Shown here: piece after piece, positions 36,441-47,299 of the stretch
How positions within the stretch are numbered: the stretch's first letter is position 1
Layout of the letters: every line of letters begins with the position of its first letter
Assembly (NCBI GenBank): GCA_948099385.1
Contig: CANUEZ040000151.1
Coordinates: 3,976,001 to 4,040,000 of the forward strand
DNA length: 64,000 nucleotides
Reading direction: 5' to 3'
DNA from: Fasciola hepatica
Taxonomy: Eukaryota; Platyhelminthes; Trematoda; Plagiorchiida; Fasciolidae
Notes under the pieces: generated by a model
Told to the model about the DNA's origin: nothing
Seen by the model: only the letters and a program-made list of their open reading frames with translations
The model's database searches: none
Position numbers and translations under genes: made by a program

Positions 36441-36989
36441 GGTGATTGTGCATGGATTAGTAGAATATCGATGAACCAAAGAGAAGCCGAATCGAGAAGG
36501 AAGAGCCCTAAAAGCACCCCACCAATAACATATTCATAATTAATTCTAAATGGATTCCATTACTAAGCGTTTACCATGAATTTGGAAGTGATTTTTCATC
36601 CATTGTCATTTTCTTACTGACAGACGGTATATGACAACCAACCATGCATACCAAAATGTTTACGGAAAGCCCTCTAAAAACTGTGTGACTATCCCCAGCC
36701 AATCCAGTTCATATATGAATGTGGAACGTACCCCATCTACAACACGATGCTATCACATTTTCAGTCAACAAACGTTTATTTCGATGCACACTTTGACATT
36801 CTGTTCACAGGAGCCTTTGAAGTTTCGTTCGCAGTATTTCGGTTGTGAACCTTTAATGGGCAGTGACACATTTCTTCGATGAGAAGGGCAATCTGACATT
36901 AATTGCGATTGTCTGATCCCCATTCTGATACACATCAAATCATTGCAAAATGTTGTGGTTCTAGGTGAAACGAGATTGCCAGTGGTGTC
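36441..36989. other. Spacer between two SINE copies
   Basis: I saw nothing recognisable. A minus-strand open frame at 36765-36992 shows no family resemblance. Confidence 0.4.
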
Positions 36990-37235
36990 CACGACCGGTC
37001 ATGGAGTGGCTTAGGGCCTACCTGGCACCTCGGGGGTCAAGGGTCCGAATCCCACCAAAACCGCCTAACTTGATGGTAATAAGTAGTCTGGTCTTCCGGT
37101 TTATTACCACGCCCGTTCTAATGGGACATTATGAGGTTCTTCATGCAGCCTCGGGGCTTGGTGGCCGGCCATCTCGCATAGTACAATGGACTTTTGAAGC
37201 TACCCTTTCTCTGTACCCATGCGCAAGCATTTAAT
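36990..37235 (+). mobile_element. tRNA-derived SINE, family 1, copy 4
   Basis: The head CATGGAGTGGCTTAGGGCCT is followed by the B-box region AAGGGTCCGAATCCCACC. The 3' end GCATAGTACAATGGACTTTT and CATGCGCAAGCATTTAATAA matches family 1. Copies 2, 3 and 4 lie in the same orientation within 1.75 kb. Confidence 0.7.
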
Positions 37236-39739
37236 AAAAAGGACGTTATATTATGCTACCACTTTCATTGAAATATCGACCATGGATATCTTTTCAGTTG
37301 CACCACAGAAAAGCTCTAAGTGCTGATACTCACATTTCTGGTAACAGCCAAACTCGCCGTCTATATTCAAACAGACTCCCTCTGATGACTGAAGATCTAA
37401 ATATGTAGTTACTTTGAACTTATGGTTAAAATTCCCCGTCTATTATTTGGTTCAAACACACAAATGAGTGTGGCATCACTGTGTGAAGCGCTTTGGGACT
37501 GGTATCCGGAAGGTTATTCGGACGATAAAATAACGTGAATAAAACACTGGCTCGGATGATATGGAAGTCCACGGAATATTCGCGTTTTTATTACCTGTTG
37601 CGACCTGCGTCCGTAGATGTCTAGAGATTATGAACTACCATACCACAAGTGGTGTTTAAAAAATGGGGAGTTACAAACGAAAGCTTCTACATACATAGGG
37701 TTATAAATAACGTCTTGAAATTTCGCATCTATCGTTGAAGGAGTTCTCATGCACTCGGGAAGTAGGCCGCAATCACCGTAGACATAAGTAATGACTCTAT
37801 GATTATCGAACGAGCCATAACCAGTTTTTCATCACTCGATGTTACGGCTGATTTACCCCTCGCTTTCCTCGCGTGACTCTCCCACAATTCAACAGAATGG
37901 CGCAGTTTCCACTAATTCATCTATGGGTCTACTTGGAATTCAAATTTGTGGAGTTCCTCAGATTTTAAACCACAGTGAAAATCAAAATTGGTACACACAT
38001 TCCCCATAATTGTCCCTGATAAACTTACCGGTGGACTGGTTGGTAACGACAAGCATCAACTGCATAAGGACATAGAAGAATGATCGAGGCAGCACAAGGT
38101 ACGCGTGGCGAGATTGGATGCACATTGGTTCTTGGGTGTTTCTAACATCCAACGTAATTCAATCCATCAAATACATTCCATGTTTTTCTCGAGTAGTTTT
38201 GCAATATCCAGTGTGAGGTTCACATGTAACGGGGAACAGCTTACGGGCGGAACGGATGCGCGGTGCGCGGCTAAGCGTGTTGTGCAGCTCGTTAGCGCGA
38301 TTAGTCATAACCCTGGTGGCATCGGCAGCCACTTTGCTGTAGTCCGCTAATCTCGTGGTCCTATTTTGTGGAGTCTTCGGTTGATTGGTCTGTGACTGAC
38401 ATTGGTGACCAATCAGATTTCGGCACCGTTTCGTCTTGTTATTCTTTCCGCCAATGAGGATATCGGGCTGAGCTAGACACACGACATATGTGAAATGTCG
38501 CCACATACAAAGGTCTGCGGCACCACGAGGCCCACAACTGCTCGCCGCCCGCCTGACATGCCGATGTGGTCTAGGTGGGCTAGGTGGTCACGTTTCACGT
38601 GATCGCATAACAAAACACCTGCGGTTATCTAAATCGGACTCCGAATTAGTCTCAGGCAGATACGCACATGCAACCTATCTCCCTAAAATCCGAAATGCAT
38701 GTGTGTGTGCTTGATTTGGTGGGAGAGTCACGAATCAGCGGGAATGTGAGAAAACGTCACATTAGAAACTGCCGCTCATGTGGCAAATTTCAGGACCCCT
38801 GCTCTAACCACACATTATCATATTTCGTGTACGTCCGACCAGTCCAGAAACGAAAACATCAAATCGGTGTTTTTAAATTCCTGTGCAGCTGACTCAAACA
38901 ACCAGGCCCGGATACAGACAAAGACATCGCAACAAACTGCCTCAGTGCGCATGGTTCACCGTAAAATCGGGATCTGAATTACCAGGATAAGTATGACGAT
39001 TTTTTCGGTACCCTATGAGCCACCCTCCGTCCCGATTCTGAAACTCTCAAAAAAGCACTAAGAAGAAAATGCTGCCGACATATACGCTAATTTTTCAAAC
39101 TTGTTGAAAATGCAGTGCGTCAGATTTCGAGAAAGGACCAGGTGATGCACATTTCAAGAAACACTTGCATGGTAGGAGGTTATCTATGTGGAAAACTCTA
39201 TCACACAACAAAAGTGCTTCTCACAGAGAGGTTATTGCAATCTGGGGAGATAACTGTAATCGTTTGTTTCAATTTGCTCGTTTTCGTTGAATATTTCCGT
39301 GAATTCCTAATCACTGAATTGAACTCTATGGTTTTTGTCTAAATTTTCCTAATCAAGAAACTTCCATCTGTCGAACATCCTTCAGTATATATGAAATCAA
39401 TAGTAGGTAGCCTCATCAAACACAAAACTGAAATCGTTCCAGTGCTTTTCACTGCTAGCGAGCTCGGCTTTACGTCAGATAGTCAAATCTTGCAGGGATT
39501 ATGAACCATCTAGATGTGAAAAAGAGGTAGCCAAAAGCGTATTCAATCATCACTTCCTGATATGAACCGCAAAAATACTGAATGAACGATGCAGGATAAC
39601 GGTATCTCCGAAATCAACACAGTTTACTCAAATCAACAGTCATGTGGTTCCTGTGAGTGATACAGAACTGCGTTCAAATGTAGTTGAGAAATTCGTATGC
39701 GGAATGAAATCGGTTAGGCACTAGGAACATCAGACATCT
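37236..39739. other. Mostly anonymous sequence with a GC-richer island
   Basis: I saw no recognised gene. The 38220-38620 part is richer in GC and CpG than its surroundings and is noted separately as a possible regulatory region. Confidence 0.4.
38220..38620. promoter_or_regulatory. GC-rich island with paired CCAAT boxes
   Basis: Within this island two CCAAT boxes face each other as a perfect inverted repeat: TGATTGGTC at 38382-38390 and GACCAATCA at 38407-38415, separated by 16 bp. CCAAT boxes are NF-Y sites in animals. A minus-strand frame of 115 codons (38159-38506) overlaps, with no recognised domain. I cannot tell a promoter from a repeat fragment here. Confidence 0.25.
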
Positions 39740-39895
39740 GGCTCGTTACCACATTTCACGCATTAGGACCTCACTGGTTTCTCCACTCAGAATATCAGGG
39801 GCTACTTGCCGGCTATCGCTACTTGTGCAATACGCGCTTGAGGCTATGAGATATGCCCCTCAAACTGAAAGCCTCAGCTACCATGCAATCAAAAA
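39740..39895 (+). mobile_element. SINE family 1, 3' part only (copy 5)
   Basis: ACCTCACTGGTTTCTCCACT, TTGCCGGCTATCGCTACTTG and GTGCAATACGCGCTTGAGGC follow the family-1 body in order, ending in an A-rich tail. The tRNA-like head is missing. It lies just outside the left arm of the large inverted duplication and has no partner next to the right arm. Confidence 0.55.
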
Positions 39896-39952
39896 AGTTA
39901 AAATAATTACGCCCATGGATTCAATGAGCTCCAAGAGATTGATGGCTTTACC

Positions 39953-40880
39953 GTCTTGACATCTGGTTCATTTGCTGATGACAAAGAATTTATTTCGAAT
40001 CAATTGATTCCACCAATAATGTGGTAGTTTATCTTACGGCAAATCACTATCATTCATATAAAATGGGGCATATGCTATTGTCAATGGTTTGAGATGGATT
40101 CGCAAACACTATCGTGGGTTTGTGTTTGAGCTCACCTGAATGATGAACAATAGTTTGGGAAGTTTTCGAAATGTTAGGAATATCGTAAATGCGTTTCTCC
40201 TCACAATCGTGTGCAACGAGAAGAAGAATCTCACCAGTCAGTTCCTCTGACAATGGCTCGGTTAACTACCGGCAAACCAGTTTGGAGATAAACGATGGGC
40301 TCGGATTGAATACGGCTGCTTACAGGTAAGATTAATCTGTAAATACTGAAATAAATTTACAAATTCAAGATAAAATGCGATTTCCAAACCAATTGTTCGG
40401 ATGCTGCATCGCTTATTCTGGATATCCACAAACCTCCGAAATTCACTGCTTGCCGATGTGATGGAAGAGGCGAAAGTGTTTGCACACTCGATACTAAACT
40501 GGATCGAGTGATCGCTTAATACTCAAGTTTGAGTTTATGCGAATGTATTGTCTACGATGTGACATATACGAGAGGATTCCTCCTGTATCTATTCTGAAGG
40601 CTATCTGAAGATGGAGTTATTCAACAGACAGATGGAGACAAGTACAGAAAACAGTCCGCGTAAAAATGGTTTAATATTCACCGTTGCTTATTCATTAGCT
40701 AACCAGATACTTACTCCACAGATTTCCCCTTGATAGTTCACATTTGAAACTCATTACATGATTAAGGTGTGATGTCTATCACCAATCCGCACTGATGGAC
40801 GATGACCGATGATAGCGAGTGTTATGTGTAAGGAAAGGGGTGGGGGGGGGGAGTGTTGGGGCAGTTTATTCCTAGCTGAT
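39953..40880 (-). repeat. Left arm of a large inverted duplication
   Basis: The reverse complement of this segment matches 42958-43868 along its whole length. In the parts I compared base by base, identity is about 98%. For example, only three differences occur over about 145 bp next to the exon-like ORF. Near the outer end (39965-40010) the match weakens, and this arm has about 15 bp that the other lacks. Each arm contains one 130-bp exon-like ORF. Confidence 0.9.
40136..40265 (-). CDS. Exon-like ORF in left arm, family unknown
   Basis: This is a 130-bp open segment between an AG acceptor (in GCCGGTAG) and a consensus donor (CAG/GTGAGC at 40136/40135) on the minus strand. The reading is acidic at first and then polar, with EELTGEILLLVAHDCEEKRI and DIPNISKTSQTIVHHS. 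I do not recognise a family. The identical exon unit is present in the right arm in opposite orientation. Without the donor the frame runs on to 40050. Preservation of both splice signals in both arms is suggestive, but the duplication may simply be young. Confidence 0.35.
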
Positions 40881-42180
40881 GGCTTAAATGAGGAGGCTCA
40901 CCGGCTCCCACTTTACTTCTTCATGTGGCCTTTAGCTATCCTGAAGATTTTTTTCACCTCATTTCAGACAGCCCCACCAGATGAAGCTTTCGTCACAACA
41001 CCAGTGAGTGACCAAGCTTTGAGGAAGGGCCTAGAAAGTGACAAAAATCTAGCAGTACCGTGCAGCAGGAAATGAGTTTGACTTCAGTTGCACAATTGTT
41101 ACTATGGTACCGGGAAAAAATATGCAGAAATCAACCCAGTGTGGTGGTGAATGTGCATCAGATAAGTACGGACAGTATGGTCGTAAGTGAAGGCTCTCCA
41201 TAGTAGGACTGATAATATCGACATAAACAATCTCGTGGTGCCATCATTTGACTGAATGAAACTTACTGGAGGACAGTCAGAGCTACTTGACTAGAGAAAA
41301 ATGTGCGATGAGTTTGGATTCTGGATTCAGGAGTAATTTAAAAAGGATGAATGATCGTCTATCTACTAGTGAACACTTTTGCGTGACAAACTCTGAGATG
41401 CAGGATTCGAATATCATCATTTCCAGCTAACTTTTTCCCTTTTCTTATACCTTGTCTAGTACAACGGGCCAGCTATTACAAAGGCTTTTAATCTTTCTCT
41501 GAACGAAAGTCTGATTGAATAACGAGTTTCACGACTACAGAGTTCTATCAAGTAACCCTAAAATAGAACGGCATGAGCTGGAAGAAAGAGTATCTCACTA
41601 ACAATAATTCATCCTAACAACTTAAAATGTACGTCGTACATGTTCTATAAAGTGATTTACAACCGTTTTACCGTGTCTGGAACATCCCACTTTCCCCACT
41701 ACAGTTCGGGATGCTTGGGTCAGTAGCCTTCCGCCGAGAGAAGAGGACCTTTATCCGCCAGTGTCAATCAATCACTTGAATGGAACGAAATAAGCAGTTT
41801 AAAAAAACATCTTCAGGCCATTGTAAATCGGAGTGAACCGGACTGGAACAATAGATGCATGGTGTTACGTGTAGTCTATTATCCGGAATGTTGAACAAGC
41901 GAAACGCAACAGAAAAACAACAGAACAGAACATAATGGAGCATCATAGAACGAACGGAGATAAATGACGGTGACTCAGTTAGACACGGAATTTTGGATAA
42001 TTTCTCCCAAGTCGATCCCAGATTGCGCCCGGATTGTGAATGTTTCGAGAAACGTGTTAATAAGGCCACGTTGCGAAGTCATTCATTTCGTAATTCATTA
42101 CATTTGCCTACCGAATAAAGAACATTTTTTGGCAAGTCAAGATAAAAATAGGAGCGCGTGAATATTACTATCTAATGCAA

Positions 42181-42220
<40 letters not shown>

Positions 42221-42957
42221 TAATATATGTATATATATATATATATATATAATGTGATTGAAATTTTGATACGTAGATTATTTTTCCCACCGAGCCAGTT
42301 TTATGCGTAGAAATTTTTTCCGTGAATCACATTAGGATAATACTGTCGGAGGTTTTATGTGCGGTTATGAAAAAAACATTCCGCGGAATAATAGCACACC
42401 GTTGATCGTATTTCACCAGTCCAATCTTTTAAGCTATTTGATCACACTTCACGTCATCTGCGCAAAGTCCGCGCGACTTAGACTAGCCTAACACTAGCTT
42501 CCCAGTTAATTAACAGTCCGTCAGATTATGTTGTTATCATGATTAATTTTGTGACATTTCACGGATAGGAGTGAATATACTTGTCGATTAGATCCACAAA
42601 ACGATCCAGTCCAGTCAAAAACCAGATACGCTAATTCATTACAGTGAATGTTCAGGTGCTAACGATCAGTAATGCTAGTCAGGGTACCTACAAATCCCTC
42701 ACACATTAAAAATGCAAGAACTCAGATAAACGCTCAACAGTGGAAGATTTTGAAGAACTCAACCGGAGCTTCATCAGTGTTAGAGACATCGTGTGTGTCT
42801 CGAGCTTCGATGCTTACTGTCGTCTAAACTCTTTAAGGAAGAGTAGCTGCTCAAGCTCCCCATAAAAGAGTAGACAGCCCAGAGCAAAATTTCATGATAT
42901 CTTCAGCGGAGAGAATCGGTAGATTGCGTAATTTAAGACACGATGAGCTAACCAACC
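40881..42957. other. Unique spacer of the inverted duplication
   Basis: This 2.1-kb spacer has no partner elsewhere in the window. It holds a weak SINE-like piece near 41380-41500 (B-box-like GCAGGATTCGAATATC) and an AT microsatellite at 42182-42251. The minus-strand open frame at 41764-42069 has no recognisable motif, and no transposase motif is visible. Confidence 0.5.
42182..42251. repeat. Interrupted (AT)n microsatellite
   Basis: Two AT runs are joined by a short interrupted stretch (ATATTTAATATATG). The whole is nearly self-complementary. Confidence 0.9.
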
Positions 42958-43868
42958 AACAGCTAGAATCAAACTGCCCCAACAGTCCCCCCCCACCCCT
43001 TTCCTTACACAAAACACTCGCTATCATCGGTCATCGTCCATCAGTGCGGATTGGTGATAGACATCACACCTTAATCATGTAATGAGTTTCAAATGTGAAC
43101 TATCAAGGGGAAATCTGTGGAGTAAGTATCTGGTTAGCTAATGAATAAGCAACGGTGAATATTAAACCATTTTTACGCGGACTGTTTTCTGTACTTGTCT
43201 CCATCTGTCTGTTGAATAACTCCATCTTCAGATAGCCTTCAGAATAGATACAGGAGGAATCCTCTCGTATATGTCACATCGTAGACAATACACTCGCATA
43301 AACTCAAACTTGAGTATTAAGCGATCACTCGATCCAGTTTAGTATCGAGTGTGCAAACACTTTCGCCTCTTCCATCACATCGGCAAGCAGTGAATTTCGG
43401 AGGTTTGTGGATATCCAGAATAAGCGATGTAGCATCCGAACAATTGGTTTGGAAATCGGATTTTATCTTGAATTTGTAAATTTATTTCAGTATTTACAGA
43501 TTAATCTTACCTGTAAACAGCCGTATCCAATCCGAGCCCATCGTTTATCTCCAAACTGGTTTGCCGGTAGTTAACCGAGCCATTGTCAGAGGAACTGACT
43601 GGTGAGATTCTTCTTCTCGTTGCACACGATTGTGAGGAGAAACGCATTTACGATATTCCTAACATTTCGAAAACTTCCCAAACTATTGTTCATCATTCAG
43701 GTGAGCTCAAACACAAACCCACGATAGTGTTTGCGAATCCATCTCAAACCACTGACAATAGCATATGCCTCATTTTATATGAATGATAGTGATTTGCCGT
43801 AAGATAAACTACCACATTATTGGTGGAATCAATTCTTTATCATCAGCAAATGAGCCATATGTCAAGAA
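42958..43868 (+). repeat. Right arm of the large inverted duplication
   Basis: This is the partner of 39953-40880 in opposite orientation. The inner end is marked by a C-rich run (42988-43004) matching a G-rich run at about 40838-40851, with different run lengths. The outer end fades after 43868. Confidence 0.9.
43571..43700 (+). CDS. Exon-like ORF in right arm, family unknown
   Basis: This 130-bp segment starts after GCCGGTAG, preceded by a pyrimidine-rich stretch, and ends at CATCATTCAG followed by GTGAGCTC, a textbook splice donor. The 130-bp length leaves a phase of one. The encoded peptide is the same as in the left arm. The only two coding differences I saw (I/T and P/L) lie downstream of the donor, in what would be intron. 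That is what constraint on the exon would look like, though the numbers are far too small to prove it. Confidence 0.35.
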
Positions 43869-44599
43869 GACACAAATATCGGACACGTTTTGTTTCATGA
43901 TTCTGTGGAGGATAGATAACCAAACCGTTGCAACCGATTTTTCTCATTTATCAAATATCGTTCCATTTCGCAATGGAGTTGTCCCTCTTGCTTGCAAGTA
44001 ACTGACCGGGATGGCCTAAATGTTTTCTTGATCAGAAGTATTGTATGGCGTAGGGAAGACGATGGGAAGGATTTAATCACGTGAGCAGTTTCAGTGTTAC
44101 ACCGAGTTTGTTAAATATATGCCCTTTTTGACCATTCTACAATCTAGATTTACCGAGAAATGCTTGTGTATGTTTGCCAACAGTGAGAATATTCGAGCAA
44201 TACTCGTGAGCGAATTGCTTGATTTTTAGTTGGGTCATCTCAGATTTCGTTAACTTTTGGCACGAAACTTCTAATGCATTTACGTTTACTGTTTTTAAGA
44301 CGAATAACTTATTGTTTTGATTTTTTGGGAAATATGGGAGAGAAATGTTTTTCGCTGTTCGGAAAAAGATCAGTGTAACAATGAACATGAGTTTCGTGCA
44401 TCGTCCTTCTCGGTTTTCAAGCCATTGGTTAGCGTTTCGGGTTATGTTGAGTTCCAGGGTCGCTCTCAGGTCTCTGCCAGGTCAGTTTCAGTATTTAGGC
44501 GCAACGTTTCGAGAGCAAAGCGATAGACTGAATTATATGATCACTTGAGCCTCTGCCGTTGCCAGATGTTGTTCTCGAGGGACTTTCGGCGCGTTCATA
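43869..44599. other. Anonymous sequence
   Basis: I saw no gene. On the minus strand a CGAAACGTTGCGCC block at 44510-44497, downstream of the minus-strand PLE, resembles PLE 3' ends but lacks the partner CUGANGA box. Confidence 0.4.
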
Positions 44600-44669
44600 T
44601 GAACTAACTAATGTCCAGAGTCTTCAAGGTGGACCACAGTTACACTGAAATTGGCTTTTCTGTTTCCGG

Positions 44670-44765
44670 TCATCAAAACAAGCTGATTTCTGCTCTTTGA
44701 TCCTCTGTAATAGTTTCAGTGTAGTTCTACCTAGATAGCCTGCCGAACATGAGCAAACAAACGAA
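44670..44765 (-). pseudogene. PLE GIY-YIG domain remnant
   Basis: The minus strand reads VCSCSAGYLGRTTLKLLQR followed by IKEQ. The CxC pair, the YLG core and the following Arg residues match the PLE GIY-YIG N-terminus. Nothing recognisable of the catalytic Glu half remains downstream, so the domain is truncated. Confidence 0.65.
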
Positions 44766-44910
44766 TAGGTTCGCGTGAATAAGAGGAGGACTGATAACTT
44801 GTCTTTTAGGTTCGTTTAGATTTCTGGTCGTCTGGTGAAGCGGGGCACAGTGTGGAGGCGAGAAAGCTGTGAGCGACTGTCTTCTCCAAGCGTCTTATTA
44901 GTAACTCACT

Positions 44911-45950
44911 TTAGTTATCTCCTTCGAACGAGAGTTGAAAGTACAACTCCTTCTTCTTAACTGTCGCCAAAGCCTGTCTTGTTACTCTTTCTGGTATGCT
45001 CTTCTGAATGAAATGTTCAGGGTATACGTTATCCAGAAAAGGTTGATTTAAAATGTCTAGTTCTCCACTCACCGTCTCACCCGAGTAAGTCATTCGCACT
45101 CGAGTTTCGAGGGGATGAACTGGGTTTCGTCTACTTCCAAGAGGTACAAAGCAGGCGAAATTGGTGTACTGGCCTGTCCACGTTAGTTTGTAACATAGTG
45201 GATGGAGCCGTTTGCCACCGTTGCCTTCTAAAATGAGTACATCTAGAAAGTGGGAAGTGCTCCTTTCTTCTTCTTCCGACGTTAAGTCGATTGCATTATG
45301 AGCCTGACTAAACTTTTCCACCAGTGATTCCAACCGCGCGTGTCTGTCAGTTATAACTAAAATATCATCTACGTATCTACAGTAGATGGGTAGACTTTCT
45401 ATCGCTTCATCAAGTTTCCGCCTTTTTCCACCTTAGCCATGATAATAACTGCCCGTAAGGGGCCTAGAGGTGACCCCATAGTGATTTCATCGGTCTGATG
45501 GTATAATTCTGCGTTGTAGGTAAACTGGACATTGAAAGTATATTGTAACAGTTTTTCCTTCAGATCGATTATAGAAACACCGATACTGATTTCGTTTTCT
45601 ACAATAAAATCACACAAATAATCGTTCGCTTCTGGAAGTGGGACTTTGGTGAACAAAGACCTTACATTCTGAGAGGCTATCGTTAGTCCTCCAGCGTGTT
45701 GCCCGGTAGTCAGTTCTATGGACTGGGAAGTGTTTTTGGCTGTGGCTGGCAATCCCTCAGCAAACAGGTTCAAGTACATCCACGGACCATCGGAGAACTG
45801 AATGATGCGGGGATGCACTCGTGCCGAGCATCGACCTCAATGGTAATTCTGATTTGTAAACCTTCGGTAACCCGATGATTTTGCCGAAAACCAGCTTGTT
45901 CGGATTTCTCGCTGAGGCTGTAATGTAGGCCCTGAAAAACATTGCACTAC
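44911..45950 (-). pseudogene. PLE reverse transcriptase (minus copy)
   Basis: Pieces in order are FGKIIGLPKVYKSELPLRSM (the GLPKxHK-type fingers motif), then after a frameshift SQNVRSLFTKVPLPEANDYL (the SLFT motif), then ITMGSPLGPL. After a second frameshift the catalytic CRYVDDILVITDRH lies near 45390-45350, then HFLDVLI and the WTGQYTNFACF linker. All main motifs survive on separate frames, so the decay is moderate. Confidence 0.85.
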
Positions 45951-45973
45951 CAAGGAATCGGCCGAAACTTTGA

Positions 45974-46456
45974 GTCAGATATGTGGATGACACTTTCGTC
46001 ATCATAAAACACTCGGATATTGAAAACACACAAAAAACGATTAATACAATTTTCAACAAAATCAAATTCACCATGGAATCGGAGAACAATGGAGAATTGA
46101 CATTTTTGGACGTGTGCGTGAAAAGAAATGCCAACGGTACACTGGAGACATCCGTGTATCGGAAACACACGGACCAAATATTAGACTATCACAGCAATCA
46201 CCCAAATCATCATAAAAGGTCATGCTTTCGGACCCTGTTCACGAGAGCTAAAACCCACGGCAGCACAATTGAACTGAGAAAGCAAGAAGAAAACTACCTC
46301 TTCAGAATGTTCCAGGCAAACGGATATTCAAGAAACTTCATAAGAAGAACCGTGTATGGGATGAATAGGAAAATAAATCAAAGAACACAACCAAACAGAG
46401 GGATCACACTACCATACATCAAAAAGTCTCAAGATTGCTTCAATCCCAATACATAA
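45974..46456 (+). pseudogene. PLE reverse transcriptase C-terminal part (plus copy)
   Basis: The frame opens with RYVDDTFVIIK, the catalytic loop, then NNGELTFLDVCVKRNANGTL, then SVYRKHTDQILDYHSNHP. The upstream palm and fingers are absent. A stop at 46454-46456 and a frameshift before 46482 separate it from the endonuclease. Confidence 0.88.
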
Positions 46457-46481
46457 CAGTTTCCACAGACTAAGCAAAACC

Positions 46482-46830
46482 ATGAGAGAACTCATATCAA
46501 AACCAAAAGAACTACTCAAAACCGAAGAAAGAAGAAACGTTATATACAACGTCAAGTGTATGGACTGCGACAATTGCTACATCGGTCAAACCGGGAGAAA
46601 AGTTGCCACTCGAATGCACGAGCATAAACTGGCCACGAAGAGACATGACCCATTCTCTCTTACATCCGTCCACGAGGATCAAGAAGGACACAAATTCAAT
46701 CTGGACGACGTTCAAATGTTGGATCAACCAACCACGAGGCACACAAGGGAGTTTTTGGAAGCCTGATACTCTTCAAACAACTCAATCAATAGACATATTG
46801 AATGGGATCACGTGTACAGTCGGATGAAGA
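46482..46830 (+). pseudogene. PLE GIY-YIG endonuclease (plus copy)
   Basis: The domain reads VIYNVKCMDCDNCYIGQTGR: two Cys pairs followed by the YIG core. It continues with ATRMHEHKLA, with the conserved Arg and His, and ends at TREFLEA. A TGA at 46764-46766 follows EFLEA. The frame continues after it as YSSNNSINRHIEW, which is the normal family ending, so a single TGG to TGA change probably killed it. The catalytic Glu is in EFLEA. Confidence 0.88.
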
Positions 46831-47154
46831 ACAGACAGTTGAACTAATCAAGAATTTCAGAAGCGGAATCAGTGGACCAAAATCACTCAACCCGTATTAT
46901 TGAATCTGAGTTTTTCGCACTCATACATCTTCGGAACTAACTCGCCGAGAATTCATATATCAAAAGCGGAAACAACAGCACAAAGCGAAATTAATTCAAG
47001 CTCACCGAACGGGACGTCAACCGTCAAAGGTCAAAGTCAAGTTCTTAGAGGCGAAGCCGAAAAAAAAAGGTCGAGCCTTGGCCACAACGTCGTCTACGAA
47101 GCTCAAGGTCGGGATTATTGACAAACCTATAAATATAAGAGATCACTACCAACA

Positions 47155-47205
47155 GCGCACATACACTGACGATGTCATCTCGACTGGTGATGAAATGTTT
47201 GCAAT
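47155..47205 (+). ncRNA. Hammerhead-like core in PLE 3' region
   Basis: CTGACGA (47166-47172) fits CUGANGA. GTCATC and GGTGAT further on can pair as a 6-bp stem II with two wobbles around a TCGACT loop, and GAAA follows directly at 47192-47195. Hammerheads are known from the ends of Penelope-like elements in other animals. The flanking stems I and III are not obvious, so activity is unproven. Confidence 0.5.
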
Positions 47206-47281
47206 CTAAACGCCAAGCTTAGCGATCAGAACATGATGGCAACCAACAACCTGAGCTACAACCAACACAACTATTTAAAAC

Positions 47282-47299
47282 TATATATATATATATATA
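47282..47299. repeat. Short (TA)n run
   Basis: Nine AT units at the apparent 3' boundary of the plus-strand PLE. Confidence 0.8.

Larger units (their letters stand above)
44600..45960 (-). mobile_element. Penelope-like element, minus strand (broken)
   Basis: On the minus strand this starts inside the RT fingers and runs through the palm, the thumb and the first part of the GIY-YIG domain. Frameshifts lie near 45800 and 45400. The RT is clearly different from the PLE on the plus strand next door, so the two are separate families. The 5' end abuts the 5' end of that plus-strand PLE. Confidence 0.8.
45974..47281 (+). mobile_element. Penelope-like element, plus strand (5' truncated)
   Basis: The element begins just before the catalytic YVDD of its RT, continues through the thumb, linker and a complete GIY-YIG domain, and has a 500-bp 3' region with a hammerhead-like core at 47166-47196. 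It ends close to a TA run at 47282. It is joined head to head with the minus-strand PLE. Confidence 0.85.

Noticed and set aside
42755..42790. CTGATGAAGCTCCGG on the minus strand, hammerhead-like
   Set aside because: No GAAA follows at the right distance; only TTCAAAA. Too weak without more copies.
44497..44560. CGAAACGTTGCGCC on the minus strand after the PLE
   Set aside because: It resembles a PLE end, but no CUGANGA box or pairing stem precedes it.
45757..46170. 137-codon minus-strand ORF spanning the PLE junction
   Set aside because: Its first half is antisense to the plus-strand PLE; only the second half (GLPKVYK region) is genuine PLE RT.
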